DNA of 64,000 nucleotides from Rathayibacter sp. Leaf185 (GCF_001423885.1 NZ_LMPP01000004.1:124001-188000), one strand, 5' to 3'. Counted from the stretch's first letter, positions 1 to 10,255 are shown. Translations and numbers: made by a program. The notes: generated by a model from the letters alone, not told the origin.

Positions 1-1569
1 GATGCGCGGGTACTCGGGGTCGTCGCTCTTCCAGACCGGGATGGGCGAGCCGAAGTAGCGGTTGCGGCTGATCGACCAGTCGCGAGCGCCCGAGAGCCAC
101 TTGCCGAACTGGCCGTCCTTGACGTTCCCGGGGACCCAGGAGATCTCCTGGTTCAGCTCCTCCATCCGGTCGCGGATCGCGGTGACCCGGACGAACCAGC
201 TCGAGACGGCCTTGTAGATCAGCGGATTGCGGCAGCGCCAGCAGTGCGGGTACGAGTGCTCGTAGCTCGCCTGGCGGAGGAGCCGGTGCTCGGCGCGCAG
301 GAGCTGGGTGAGCGGCTTGTTCGCCTCGAAGACCTGGAGACCGGCGACCTCGGCGATCTGGGGGAGGAACCGGCCGCCGTCGTCGACGGAGATGATGACG
401 GGGATGCCCGCCGCCTCGCAGACCTTCTGGTCGTCCTCGCCGTACGCGGGGGCCTGGTGCACGATGCCCGTGCCCTCGCTGGTCGTGACGTAGTCGGCGA
501 CGAGGATGCGCCAGGCGTTCTGCGTGCCCCACGCCTCGGTGTCGGCGTAGTGGTCCCAGAGGCGGTCGTAGCTGACGCCCTCGAGTTCCGCGCCGCGGTG
601 CGTGCGGGAGACGGCGGCGAGGGCGTCCTCGGAGGAGGCGTAGCCCAGATCCTTCGCGTAGGCGCCGACCTGGTCGATCGCGAGGAGGTACTCCGCGGCG
701 AGCTCGCGCTCCTCCGGCTCGCCCTTGCCGTCGGCGGCGCCGTTCGGGCCGGCCGGGACGACCGCGTACTCGATGTCGGGGCCGACCGCGAGGGCCAGGT
801 TGGTCGGCAGCGTCCACGGAGTCGTGGTCCACGCCAGCGCGCGCACCGCGGTCAGGCCGAGCGCCTCGGCCGTCTCGCCGACCAGAGGGAAGGTCACGGT
901 GACAGTCTGGTCCTGGCGCATCTTGTAGACGTCGTCGTCCATCCGCAGCTCGTGGTTCGAGAGCGGCGTCTGGTCGCGCCAGCAGTAGGGCAGCACGCGG
1001 TAGCCCTCGTAGGCGAGGCCCTTGTCGTAGAGCTGCTTGAAGGCCCAGATGACCGACTCCATGAAGGTCGGGTCGAGCGTCTTGTAGTCGTCGTCGAAGT
1101 CGACCCACCGTGCCTGGCGGGTGACGTAGTCCTGCCACTCCCCCGTGTAGCGCAGCACCGACTCCTTCGCCGCGGCGTTGAACGCGGCGACGCCCATCTC
1201 CTCGATCTGCGACTTGTCGGTGATGCCGAGCTGCCGCTCCGCCTCGAGCTCGGCGGGGAGACCGTGGGTGTCCCAGCCGAAGCGGCGGTGCACCTGCTTG
1301 CCCCGCATCGTCTGGAAGCGCGGAAAGAGGTCCTTCGCGTAGCCCGTGAGCAGGTGCCCGTAGTGCGGGAGGCCGTTCGCGAACGGCGGACCGTCGTAGA
1401 AGACCCATTCGGGGGCGCCCTCACGGGCTCGGATCGACTCCTGGAAGGTGTCGTCGGCCTTCCAGTAGGCGAGGACCCGCTCCTCGATCTCGGGGAAGCG
1501 CGGCGAAGCGCTCACTCCACGCCCGAAGGCGGAGTCTCGGCGGGCGGGCGGGGTCAGCGGATAGCTCAC
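1..1569 (-). CDS. ileS: Isoleucyl-tRNA synthetase, N-terminal part (runs off window)
   Basis: Charges tRNA-Ile with isoleucine in the cytoplasm. The visible 523 codons include the class I signature as HYGH (residues 69-72, within [12 protein letters not shown]) and the motif GWDTHGLP. The HYGH form fits the type 2 (eukaryote-like) IleRS that actinobacteria such as mycobacteria carry; the KMSKS end lies outside the window. The start is GTG at 1569, with AGGAGA six bases upstream; an internal GTG (Val-Ser-Ala) about 18 codons in has no such ribosome site. A T-box leader lies directly upstream, so expression should respond to uncharged tRNA-Ile. Identity is secure; only the subtype is inferred from the motif. 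Confidence 0.97.
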   Translation of the reverse strand, partial: MSYPLTPPARRDSAFGRGVSASPRFPEIEERVLAYWKADDTFQESIRAREGAPEWVFYDGPPFANGLPHYGHLLTGYAKDLFPRFQTMRGKQVHRRFGWDTHGLPAELEAERQLGITDKSQIEEMGVAAFNAAAKESVLRYTGEWQDYVTRQARWVDFDDDYKTLDPTFMESVIWAFKQLYDKGLAYEGYRVLPYCWRDQTPLSNHELRMDDDVYKMRQDQTVTVTFPLVGETAEALGLTAVRALAWTTTPWTLPTNLALAVGPDIEYAVVPAGPNGAADGKGEPEERELAAEYLLAIDQVGAYAKDLGYASSEDALAAVSRTHRGAELEGVSYDRLWDHYADTEAWGTQNAWRILVADYVTTSEGTGIVHQAPAYGEDDQKVCEAAGIPVIISVDDGGRFLPQIAEVAGLQVFEANKPLTQLLRAEHRLLRQASYEHSYPHCWRCRNPLIYKAVSSWFVRVTAIRDRMEELNQEISWVPGNVKDGQFGKWLSGARDWSISRNRYFGSPIPVWKSDDPEYPRI

Positions 1570-1599
1570 GTGCGGTCTCCTGGCAATGATGCTGGTCTG

Positions 1600-1796
1600 C
1601 ACGAGGACGGCCCGCCCGGATCTTGAGCCCGGGCCGGGTCGCGGTACCACCTCGCTTGGTCCGCTCAGCTCGCGCTGTGCGTTCCCACTCGATCGGCTGT
1701 CACGGGCCGTACCCGTCCGGTTCTACCGGGCTCGGGCCGGGGCCCTCACCGTTCTTCCGGAGACTCGCCGGTGATGGCCGGGTCGATGTCGTCCAC
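1600..1796 (-). ncRNA. T-box riboswitch leader of ileS (actinobacterial type)
   Basis: Read on the minus strand, the leader has a short stem I containing the loop GGCCATCACCGG. Its ATC triplet (1775-1773) matches an isoleucine specifier codon. The conserved T-box sequence AGGTGGTACCGCGA follows at 1652-1639, where the UGGU segment would pair with the acceptor end of uncharged tRNA. Downstream is a GC-rich hairpin (about 1632-1606) without a U-run, then the AGGAGA ribosome site of ileS. Actinobacterial ileS T-boxes with ultrashort stem I are known to act on translation; the absence of a U-tract agrees with that here. Boundaries are approximate. Confidence 0.9.
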
Positions 1797-1800
1797 CCGA

Positions 1801-1807
1801 TATCGTA
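1801..1807. promoter_or_regulatory. Overlapping divergent -10 elements for ileS and the TetR gene
   Basis: The 7-bp sequence TATCGTA reads as TACGAT (1807-1802) toward the ileS leader and as TATCGT (1801-1806) toward the tetR-like gene. Both fit the TANNNT -10 form. The two start sites would lie on opposite sides of the same box, so polymerases should compete for it. No clear -35 hexamer is visible on either side. The start sites are inferred, not shown. Confidence 0.5.
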
Positions 1808-1838
1808 GCGCGTCGGCGGAGGCGGGGCAGGAGCGGTG

Positions 1839-2444
1839 ATGGCGCGGTCAGCAGCACGAGGACGGCCCCGGGCGTCGTCTCGATCGATGCTCGAGGACGC
1901 GGCGCTCGACCTCTTCGTCGAGCAGAGCTACGCGGGGACCACGGTGGAGCAGATCGCCCAGCGCGCGGGCGTCTCGCGCAACACCTTCTTCAACTACTTC
2001 GAGTCCAAGAGCGACGTCTTCTGGGTGCTCGTCGACGACCGCCTCGCGGAGCTGCCGGAGGCGCTCGCCGCGGTCGATCCCGCGCTCCCGGTGATGCAGG
2101 CGCTCCGCGGCGCTCTGCTGTCGGTCGGCGAGGGCTTCGGGCCCTCGACCGTGCCGTGGGCGCTCACCCAGTCGGAGCTGATCGGCAGCGTGCACGAGCT
2201 GCAGGCCTCCGCGCTGTCGCGGCTCGTGCGGCAGGCCGCCGTGGTCGCGGACTTCATCGAGCGGAGGTGCGCGCATCCACTGCCCTCCCACCTCACCCGG
2301 GCGCTCGCGTACTCCAGCGTCGGAGCAGCCGTGGCCGCGGTCCAGGCCTGGGCCGCGGCCGGGCCCACGCGGGGCGAGCTCGTGCCCTACCTCGACGAGG
2401 CCCTCGCTCCGGTCTGCAGCGGCTTCGCGCCGCTCGTCGACTGA
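1839..2444 (+). CDS. TetR-family transcriptional regulator
   Basis: A 201-residue DNA-binding repressor-type protein. The N-terminal helix-turn-helix is clear (TTVEQIAQRAGVSRNTFFNYF, about residues 36-56), followed by the usual SKSDVFW segment and an Ala/Leu-rich helical ligand domain that resembles no characterised subgroup I can name. ATG at 1839 is preferred over GTG at 1836 because AGGAG (1829-1833) sits five bases before the ATG. It is divergent from ileS and shares its -10 box, and lies upstream of valS, but nothing shows that it regulates either synthetase. The inducer is unknown. Confidence 0.85.
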   Translation: MARSAARGRPRASSRSMLEDAALDLFVEQSYAGTTVEQIAQRAGVSRNTFFNYFESKSDVFWVLVDDRLAELPEALAAVDPALPVMQALRGALLSVGEGFGPSTVPWALTQSELIGSVHELQASALSRLVRQAAVVADFIERRCAHPLPSHLTRALAYSSVGAAVAAVQAWAAAGPTRGELVPYLDEALAPVCSGFAPLVD

Positions 2445-2471
2445 GCCGGAGAACCGAGCCCGCGTGCCGCG

Positions 2472-2477
2472 TAGAAT
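2472..2477 (+). promoter_or_regulatory. -10 box TAGAAT upstream of valS
   Basis: TAGAAT lies 90 bases before the valS start, just after the stop of the regulator gene. It gives an untranslated leader of about 80 bases with no recognisable T-box sequence, unlike ileS. No good -35 is visible. Confidence 0.4.
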
Positions 2478-2567
2478 CGACGCGGCCGTCGAGCGATCCC
2501 GCTCCAGTGCCGCCATCCAGGCATCATCACCACCGACACGGTGCCGCCCATATCGAACCGGAGAACC

Positions 2568-5117
2568 ATGACTTCCGCCGCGCAGATACCCGCCAAGCCC
2601 GCCCTCGAGGGGCTCGAGAGCAAGTGGGGGCTCGTCTGGCAGACCGACGGGACCTACCGGTTCGACCGCACCGGTCTCTCCCGCGCCGACGTCTACTCGA
2701 TCGACACTCCGCCGCCGACCGCGTCGGGGTCGCTGCACATCGGCCACGTCTTCTCGTACACGCACACCGACGTCGTCGCCCGATTCCAGCGCATGCGCGG
2801 CCGGAGCGTCTTCTACCCGATGGGCTGGGACGACAACGGGCTGCCGACCGAGCGCCGCGTGCAGAACTACTACGGGGTGCGCTGCGACCCGACCCTGCCC
2901 TACGAGGCCGGCTTCACCCCTCCGTTCGAGGGCGGCGACAACAAGAGCAGCAAGGCCGCCGACCAGAAGCCGATCTCGCGCCGCAACTTCATCGAGCTCT
3001 GCGAGCGGCTGACCGTCGAGGACGAGAAGCAGTTCGAGGACCTCTGGCGCACCCTCGGCCTCTCGGTCGACTGGACCCAGAGCTACCGCACCATCGGCGA
3101 GGAGTCGCAGGCCGCGTCGCAGCGCGCGTTCCTGCGCAACCTGGCCCGCGGCGAGGCGTACCAGGCTCAGGCGCCGACCCTGTGGGACATCACGTTCCGC
3201 ACCGCGGTCGCGCAGGCCGAGCTCGAGGACAAGGACCAGCCCGGCGCCTACCACCGCATCGCGTTCCACGGCGCGGAGGACGTCTTCATCGAGACCACGC
3301 GGCCCGAGCTGCTCCCGGCCTGCGTCGCGCTCGTGGCGCACCCCGACGACGAGCGGTACCAGGCGCTCTTCGGCACCACCGTCCGCACCCCGCTCTTCGA
3401 CGTCGAGGTGCCGGTGCTCGCGCACCACCTCGCGCAGAAGGACAAGGGATCGGGCATCGCGATGATCTGCACCTTCGGCGACGTGACCGACGTCGTCTGG
3501 TGGCGCGAACTCGACCTGCCCAACCGCGCGATCCTCGGCTTCGACGGGCGGATCATCTCGGAGGCGCCGGCCGCCATCACGAGCGCGAGCGGACGGGCCG
3601 CCTACGAGCAGCTCGCCGGCAAGACCGTGTTCTCGGCCAAGCAGGCCGTCGTGGCCCTCCTGCAGGAGTCGGGCGAGATGGTCGGCGACCCCCGCCCGAT
3701 CACCCACCAGGTCAAGTTCTTCGAGAAGGGCGACAAGCCGCTCGAGATCGTGTCGACCCGGCAGTGGTACATCACCAACGGCGCGCGCGACGCCGGGCTC
3801 AAGGAGCGCCTGCTCGAGCTCGGCCGCGACGTGCGCTTCGTGCCGGAGTTCATGCGCGTCCGCTACGAGAACTGGGTCAACGGCCTCTCGGGCGACTGGC
3901 TGATCTCGCGCCAGCGCTTCTTCGGCGTGCCGATCCCGGTCTGGTACCCGCTCGACGGCGACGGCAACCCCGTCTTCGACTCACCGCTCGTGCCCGAGGA
4001 GTCGGCGCTGCCCGTCGACCCCTCCTCGGACGCGGCTCCCGGCTACTCCGAAGAGCAGCGCGGGATCCCCGGCGGGTTCCAGGGCGAGCTCGATGTGATG
4101 GACACCTGGGCGACCTCGTCTCTCACCCCGCAGCTCGCCGGCGGATGGGAGCGCGACCCGGAGCTCTGGGAGCTCGTCGCGCCCTACGACCTGCGCCCTC
4201 AGGGCCAGGACATCATCCGCACCTGGCTGTTCTCGACGCTCCTGCGCTCGCAGCTCGAGGACGGGCGTGCGCCGTGGAGCAACGCCACGGTCTCGGGCTT
4301 CATCGTCGACCCCGACCGCAAGAAGATGTCGAAGTCGAAGGGCAACGTCGTCACTCCGGCGGGCATGCTCGAGCAGCACGGCTCCGACGCGGTGCGCTAC
4401 TGGGCCGCCTCCTCACGGCTGGGCACCGACGCCGCGTTCGACCCGCAGAACCCGACGCAGATCAAGATCGGGAGGCGCCTCGCCATCAAGGTGCTGAACG
4501 CGGCCAAGTTCATCCACGGTTTCGAGGTGCCGACCGAGGGCGCCGAGATCACCGATCCGCTCGACCTGAGCATGCTCGCGACTCTCGACAGAGTGACGGC
4601 GGAGGCGACCACCGCGTTCGAGAACTACGACCACGCCCGCGCGCTCGAGACCACCGAGGCGTTCTTCTGGACCTTCTGCGACGACTACCTCGAGCTGGTC
4701 AAGGAGCGCGCCTACGGTGAGGACGGCGCCTCGGCGGCCGCGGCCCTGCACCTCGCCCTCGACGTCCTGCTGCGCCTCTTCGCGCCGTTCATCCCGTTCG
4801 CGACGGAGGAGACGTGGTCGTGGTCGCACGAGGGCTCGGTGCATTCCACGTCGTGGCCCGAGGCGGGCGGCCTCGGTGGCGACCCCGTCGTGCTGACGGC
4901 CGCCAGCTCGGTGCTCACGGCCGTGCGCCGTGCGAAGACCGATGCCAAAGCCTCGCAGAAGACGCCGGCGCGCCGAGCGGTCGTCACCGCTCCCGCCGAG
5001 CTGGTGGCACCGCTCCGACTCGCGGCGGCCGACCTCGCGGCGGTCGGCCGGATCGCCGACCTCGAGGTCGTCGAGGGTGCGACACTGGCCGTCCAGATCG
5101 AGCTCGAGACCGAGTAG
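2568..5117 (+). CDS. valS: Valyl-tRNA synthetase
   Basis: Ligates valine to tRNA-Val in the cytoplasm; an editing domain is expected. The 849-residue protein shows the class I signature GSLHIGH near residue 57 and KKMSKSKGN near residue 586. The stretch GWDDNGLPTERRVQNYYGV follows the first motif. ATG 2568 has GGAG just upstream; the longer in-frame opening from GTG 2541 lacks a ribosome site. The C-terminus ends soon after the anticodon-binding helices, and I do not see the heptad-rich coiled-coil tail of the E. coli type enzyme. The gene therefore looks like the shorter archaeal/rickettsial-like ValRS class; that subtype call is an inference. Confidence 0.97.
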   Translation: MTSAAQIPAKPALEGLESKWGLVWQTDGTYRFDRTGLSRADVYSIDTPPPTASGSLHIGHVFSYTHTDVVARFQRMRGRSVFYPMGWDDNGLPTERRVQNYYGVRCDPTLPYEAGFTPPFEGGDNKSSKAADQKPISRRNFIELCERLTVEDEKQFEDLWRTLGLSVDWTQSYRTIGEESQAASQRAFLRNLARGEAYQAQAPTLWDITFRTAVAQAELEDKDQPGAYHRIAFHGAEDVFIETTRPELLPACVALVAHPDDERYQALFGTTVRTPLFDVEVPVLAHHLAQKDKGSGIAMICTFGDVTDVVWWRELDLPNRAILGFDGRIISEAPAAITSASGRAAYEQLAGKTVFSAKQAVVALLQESGEMVGDPRPITHQVKFFEKGDKPLEIVSTRQWYITNGARDAGLKERLLELGRDVRFVPEFMRVRYENWVNGLSGDWLISRQRFFGVPIPVWYPLDGDGNPVFDSPLVPEESALPVDPSSDAAPGYSEEQRGIPGGFQGELDVMDTWATSSLTPQLAGGWERDPELWELVAPYDLRPQGQDIIRTWLFSTLLRSQLEDGRAPWSNATVSGFIVDPDRKKMSKSKGNVVTPAGMLEQHGSDAVRYWAASSRLGTDAAFDPQNPTQIKIGRRLAIKVLNAAKFIHGFEVPTEGAEITDPLDLSMLATLDRVTAEATTAFENYDHARALETTEAFFWTFCDDYLELVKERAYGEDGASAAAALHLALDVLLRLFAPFIPFATEETWSWSHEGSVHSTSWPEAGGLGGDPVVLTAASSVLTAVRRAKTDAKASQKTPARRAVVTAPAELVAPLRLAAADLAAVGRIADLEVVEGATLAVQIELETE

Positions 5118-5122
5118 TCGCT

Positions 5123-5154
5123 GTGCGAGGGGCCGGTGCGCCGGCCCCTCGCAC
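5123..5154 (+). terminator. Perfect hairpin after valS
   Basis: Fourteen perfectly paired bases (GTGCGAGGGGCCGG, 5123-5136, with its complement at 5141-5154) close a TGCG tetraloop six bases after the valS stop. No T-run follows, so it may terminate weakly or stabilise the valS mRNA 3' end before the next small gene. Confidence 0.7.
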
Positions 5155-5181
5155 GAACACCCAGACGAGAGGAACACCCTG

Positions 5182-5451
5182 ATGCAACTCGGATCCCGCT
5201 GGCCCGTCGGCGAGCAGCCGCCGCAGACCCTGCCCGAGATCGTGGTGACCGCGATCCGCGATGTCGAGGAGGAGCTGGGCTCCTCCGGCACCGACGCCTT
5301 CGACTGGCGCTGGCAGCTGACCTGGCTCGAGGGCAAGCCCGTGCTCGAGCTCGACGACGGCACGACGATCACGTACAAGCCCGACGAGGACGCGGCGTAC
5401 ATCACGCAGCCGCAGGGCCGCGTCGAGGGCGAGGACGACGACTGGGGCTGA
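5182..5451 (+). CDS. Small conserved acidic protein, function unknown
   Basis: An 89-residue soluble protein, not recognised as a named family. It has an amphipathic start (PEIVVTAIRDVEEELG), an aromatic cluster DWRWQLTWLEGKP, and a beta-like segment ending ITQPQG, then an acidic tail (EGEDDDWG). The ribosome site GAGAGGAA (5167-5174) lies well placed before ATG 5182. It is on the same strand as valS but separated by a strong hairpin. Codon use is typical of the neighbours, so it is probably a real gene; no role can be assigned. Confidence 0.7.
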   Translation: MQLGSRWPVGEQPPQTLPEIVVTAIRDVEEELGSSGTDAFDWRWQLTWLEGKPVLELDDGTTITYKPDEDAAYITQPQGRVEGEDDDWG

Positions 5452-5486
5452 CGCCTGGTCGGGCCGGCCCGACAGCACGACGCCCT

Positions 5487-5492
5487 TAGGCT
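5487..5492 (+). promoter_or_regulatory. -10 box TAGGCT for leaderless M3 peptidase mRNA
   Basis: TAGGCT ends six bases before ATG 5499, so transcription should begin at or next to the start codon. There is no Shine-Dalgarno sequence in the six-base gap. Confidence 0.55.
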
Positions 5493-5498
5493 CGCAGG

Positions 5499-7562
5499 AT
5501 GAGCACCTCCGAGTCCGTCGCCGTCCTGCTCGAGCCGAGCCCCCTGCCGCACGGGCTCCCCGACTTCGCAGCCGTTGATCCCGAGGCCTACCGGGAGGCG
5601 TTCCTGGAGGCGCTGCGCCGCCACCGCGCCGAGGTCGAGGACATCGCCGGTTCCCCCGACGAGCCCACGATCGAGAACACCCTGGTCGCCCTCGAGCGCT
5701 CCGGTCGCTCCCTCCGCCGCGTGAGCGCCGTCTTCTACACGGTGAGCGCCTCGGACCGCACCGAGCTCACCGATGCCCTGGAGGAGGAGCTCGCACCGCT
5801 GCTCTCGGCGCACGACGACGCGATCACACTGGATCCGCGCCTCGTCGCCCGCCTGCGCTCCCTGGCCGACCGCGCGCCGTCCCTCGACCTCGACGCCGAG
5901 ACCGCCTACCTCCTCGAGCGCGTGCTGACCGGATTCGAGCGGGCGGGTGCCCTGCTCGACGAGACCGGCAAGATCCGGCTCAGCGCGCTCAACGAGCAGC
6001 TCTCGAGCCTGACCACCCGCTTCGAGAAGAACCTCCTGGCCGAGACCAACCAGCGGGCTGTCCTGCTCGGCTCCGCCGCCGAGCTCGACGGCCTCGACGA
6101 CTCCGAGATCGCCGCGGCAGCCCGAGCCGCCGCCGATCGTGGGGCCGACGGGTACCTGGTCACCCTCCCGCTCTACTCCGGCCACCCGTGGCTCGCCAGG
6201 CTCCACGACCGCGCGGTCCGCGAGCGGATCCTGCGCGCCTCCGTCGGTCGAGCGGGCGAGGGAGGCGCGCACGACAACCGCGAGGTCCTGCAGCGGATCG
6301 CGGCTCTGCGCGCCGAGCGGGCGCAGCTGCTCGGCTTCTCCTCGCACGCGCACTTCGTGATCTCGGGCCAGACCGCCGGCTCCCCCGAGCGAGTCCGCCC
6401 CCTCCTCGAAGAGCTCGCCGCCCCGGCCTCGCGCAACGTCCGCGCCGAGCTCGAGCGGATGCAGGAGCTCGCCGACGCCGACCAGGACGCGGCCGGCGCC
6501 CCGCTGTTCGCGATCGGGGCCTGGGACCGCGCCTACTACGAGGAGCGGGTGCGGACCGCGAGCTACGCCGTGGACTCGAGTGCTCTGCGCCCCTACTTCG
6601 AGCTCGAGCGGGTGCTGCACGAGGGCGTCTTCGCCGCGGCACTGGGTCTCTACGGCATCCGCTTCGAGGAGCGGACCGATCTCGTCGGCTACAGCGCGCA
6701 CGTGCGCGTCTTCGAGGTGCTCGAGGAGGACGGGACCTCCCTCGGGCTCTTCCTGTTCGACCCCTTCACCCGCGACTCGAAGCGCGGCGGCGCCTGGATG
6801 AACTCGCTCTCGACCCGGACGACGCTGCTCGACTCGTCGGCTGTCGTGGTCAACAACCTCAACATCAGCGATCCCGGACCGGGCCGCCCCGCCCTGCTCA
6901 GCCTCGACGAGGTCGACACGCTGTTCCACGAGTTCGGCCACGCGCTGCACGGCCTCTTCGCGACCACGCGTTACCCACGCTTCGGCGGGACCAGCGTGTT
7001 CCGCGACTTCGTCGAGTTCCCGAGCCAGGTCAACGAGATGTGGGTGCGCTGGCCTGCGCTCCTCCCCCGCTACGCGCGGCATGTCGAGACGGGCGAGGCT
7101 CTGCCCGGCGAGACCGTGGCTCAGCTCGAGGCAGCGGCGCTGTGGGGCGAGGGCTTCGCGACCGCCGAGTACCTCGCCTCCGCCCTGCTCGACCTCGCCT
7201 GGCACGAACTCGCGGCCCCGGTGGCAGAGCGTGACGTCGCCGCGTTCGAGTCGGACGTGCTCGAGAAGGCGGGACTCCTCCTGCCCGCCGTTCCCCCGCG
7301 GTACCGCAGCAGCTACTTCGCGCACGTGTTCTCCGGCGGCTACTCCGCGGGCTACTACTCCTACATCTGGAGCGAGATCCTCGATGCCGACACCGTGGAG
7401 TGGTTCAGCGAGAACGGCGGACTCGACCGGTCGGCGGGTGAGCGCTTCCGCCGGATGATCCTCGGCATCGGCGGATCGCGCGATCCGCTCGTCGCCTACC
7501 GCGAGTTCCGCGGGCGTGACGCGCGCACCGAGCCGCTGCTGCGCCGTCGTGGGCTCGCCTGA
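5499..7562 (+). CDS. M3-family zinc oligopeptidase (peptidyl-dipeptidase Dcp-like)
   Basis: A 687-residue cytoplasmic metallopeptidase that degrades short peptides. The zinc motif is FHEFGHALHG, with His477, Glu478 and His481; the third ligand is expected about 25 residues on, in the segment DFVEFPSQVNEMW. Length and layout fit the M3A Dcp/oligopeptidase A group. The start ATG is placed by the leaderless -10 box. The stop codon TGA is fused to that of the convergent BenE-like gene in the palindrome TGATCA, so the two genes meet with no spacer. Whether it removes dipeptides (Dcp) or acts as an endopeptidase cannot be told. Confidence 0.93.
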   Translation: MSTSESVAVLLEPSPLPHGLPDFAAVDPEAYREAFLEALRRHRAEVEDIAGSPDEPTIENTLVALERSGRSLRRVSAVFYTVSASDRTELTDALEEELAPLLSAHDDAITLDPRLVARLRSLADRAPSLDLDAETAYLLERVLTGFERAGALLDETGKIRLSALNEQLSSLTTRFEKNLLAETNQRAVLLGSAAELDGLDDSEIAAAARAAADRGADGYLVTLPLYSGHPWLARLHDRAVRERILRASVGRAGEGGAHDNREVLQRIAALRAERAQLLGFSSHAHFVISGQTAGSPERVRPLLEELAAPASRNVRAELERMQELADADQDAAGAPLFAIGAWDRAYYEERVRTASYAVDSSALRPYFELERVLHEGVFAAALGLYGIRFEERTDLVGYSAHVRVFEVLEEDGTSLGLFLFDPFTRDSKRGGAWMNSLSTRTTLLDSSAVVVNNLNISDPGPGRPALLSLDEVDTLFHEFGHALHGLFATTRYPRFGGTSVFRDFVEFPSQVNEMWVRWPALLPRYARHVETGEALPGETVAQLEAAALWGEGFATAEYLASALLDLAWHELAAPVAERDVAAFESDVLEKAGLLLPAVPPRYRSSYFAHVFSGGYSAGYYSYIWSEILDADTVEWFSENGGLDRSAGERFRRMILGIGGSRDPLVAYREFRGRDARTEPLLRRRGLA

Positions 7563-8711
7563 TCAGGCGCTGCGGCGAGGCCTGAGCCACGCCAGCACCA
7601 CCAGCCCGACCACCAGGCCCCAGAAGGCCGAGCCGATGCCGGCGATCGCGGTTCCGGAGGCGGTGACCAGCAGGGTCGCCACGGCCGGCAGACGCAGGCG
7701 CGGCTCGTCGACCGCCGCCTGCACCGCCGAGACGAACACCCCGAGCAGCGCGAGCCCCGCGACCGCCTCGATCAACAGCGGGCTCGCCGACGACACCAGG
7801 GCGCTGGCCGCTCCGGCGACCACGCCGAGCACCAGGTAGGACGCTCCGGCGCTGACGGAGGCGATCCAGCGTTTCTCGGGCAGCGCAGACGCCTCCGGGC
7901 CCGCGGTCAACGCGGCGCTGAGGGCCGCGAGGTTGATCGGCACTCCGCCGAACACGGCGGCGACGCCCGACAGCGCTCCGGAGGAGACGATCGCCGGTCG
8001 CGAGTGCGCCTCGTAGCCGAAGCTCGACAGCACAGCGATCCCCGGGATGTTCTGCCCCGCCATCGTCACGACGTACAGCGGCAGGCCGATCCCGACGACG
8101 GCGCCCGGCTCGAACACCGGCGCGACGAACTCGAGGCCCGGCAGCAGCGGCGCGCCGGAGAGGGCCGCTCCGTCGGTCACCAGCAGCAGGACGATGGCGA
8201 GGGCGATCGCCGCCGGTACCGCCCAGCGCGGAAGCAGCCGCAGCAGGATCAGCCACACCAGGATCACGGGGAGCGCGAGCAGGGGGATCTCGACGGCCGC
8301 GTGCACGGGCGCCAGCACGAGCGGGAAGAGGATGCCCGCGAGCATCGCGTTCGCGATCGGACGCGGGATCCGCCCGACGAGCCTCCCCAGCGCCGGCCAC
8401 AACCCGGTGATCACGAGCAGGGCGGAGGTGACCAGGAACGCTCCGACGGCCCGGTCGAAGCCGCCGGGCAGGGTCGCCGTCGCGGCGAGCAGGGCGGCAC
8501 CCGGAGTGCTCCAGGCGAAGGTCATCGGGATCCGGTACCGGATGCTCAGCGCGATGCACAGCACCCCCTGCAGCACGCAGACGGCGAGGAGCCCGGACGC
8601 GGCCTGGCGGTCCGTGGCACCGACGGCCACGACTCCCGCCAGGACGATGGCGAACGAGCTCGAGAACCCGGTGAGTGCGGCGACGATCCCGGCGAGGAGC
8701 GGCTGGACGAT
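7563..8711 (-). CDS. BenE-type benzoate/H+ symporter family transporter, probable ATC start
   Basis: A polytopic inner-membrane protein with about 10-12 hydrophobic helices, similar in order to E. coli BenE: AWSTPGAALLAA, LYVVTMAGQNIPGIAVL and SAFWGL segments are all present. The substrate is uncertain: aromatic acid is the family's name, not shown here. The first ATG/GTG/TTG in frame (GTG 8630) would delete the first membrane helix, PLLAGIVAALTGF, which BenE proteins have. Upstream to the in-frame TGA there is no other standard start. ATC at 8711-8709 stands six bases after GGAGG (8722-8718) and yields a 382-residue protein of normal length. A -10-like TACTCT is at 8782-8777. Confidence 0.85.
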   Translation of the reverse strand: MVQPLLAGIVAALTGFSSSFAIVLAGVVAVGATDRQAASGLLAVCVLQGVLCIALSIRYRIPMTFAWSTPGAALLAATATLPGGFDRAVGAFLVTSALLVITGLWPALGRLVGRIPRPIANAMLAGILFPLVLAPVHAAVEIPLLALPVILVWLILLRLLPRWAVPAAIALAIVLLLVTDGAALSGAPLLPGLEFVAPVFEPGAVVGIGLPLYVVTMAGQNIPGIAVLSSFGYEAHSRPAIVSSGALSGVAAVFGGVPINLAALSAALTAGPEASALPEKRWIASVSAGASYLVLGVVAGAASALVSSASPLLIEAVAGLALLGVFVSAVQAAVDEPRLRLPAVATLLVTASGTAIAGIGSAFWGLVVGLVVLAWLRPRRSA

Positions 8712-8853
8712 GGGGTGCCTCCGGTCGCTGTGTCCGCGATCGGCGATCGGCGGGCGCCCGTCGGAGGCGCTCCGCCAGAGTAGGGAAGGCGGTCAGCCGA
8801 CGACGTCGGTCGGAGCGTGCCAATCGGCGCGAACCGGACTCGACCTCACCGGG

Positions 8854-10131
<1,278 letters not shown>

Positions 10132-10249
10132 GGGGAGCCCCACTTCCTTGTCGTGCATCATGACGGCGAGCGTCGATTCGTCGGTCGTGTCGTGCGCCCT
10201 GGGGGCACGGATCCGGCGCGGTCTGCGGGGACCACCGATCTCTGGTTCG

Positions 10250-10255
10250 AGCCTA
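10250..10255 (-). promoter_or_regulatory. -10 box TAGGCT upstream of clpX
   Basis: TAGGCT (10255-10250) lies about 120 bases upstream of the clpX start, downstream of the clpP2 terminator. No CtsR or ClgR operator could be recognised with confidence. Confidence 0.35.

Noticed and set aside
1606-1632. GC hairpin in the ileS leader as an intrinsic terminator
   Set aside because: No U-run follows. Actinobacterial ileS T-boxes act on translation, so it was not called a terminator.
4413-7325. 970-codon frame on the minus strand opposite valS and the M3 peptidase
   Set aside because: Both plus-strand genes carry intact active-site motifs. The minus frame is low-complexity Gly/Glu/Arg/Leu with no recognisable domain.
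10138-10161. clpX start at ATG 10158 or 10161
   Set aside because: Adds ten residues not seen at the conserved ClpX N-terminus and has no ribosome site. Kept as an alternative only.
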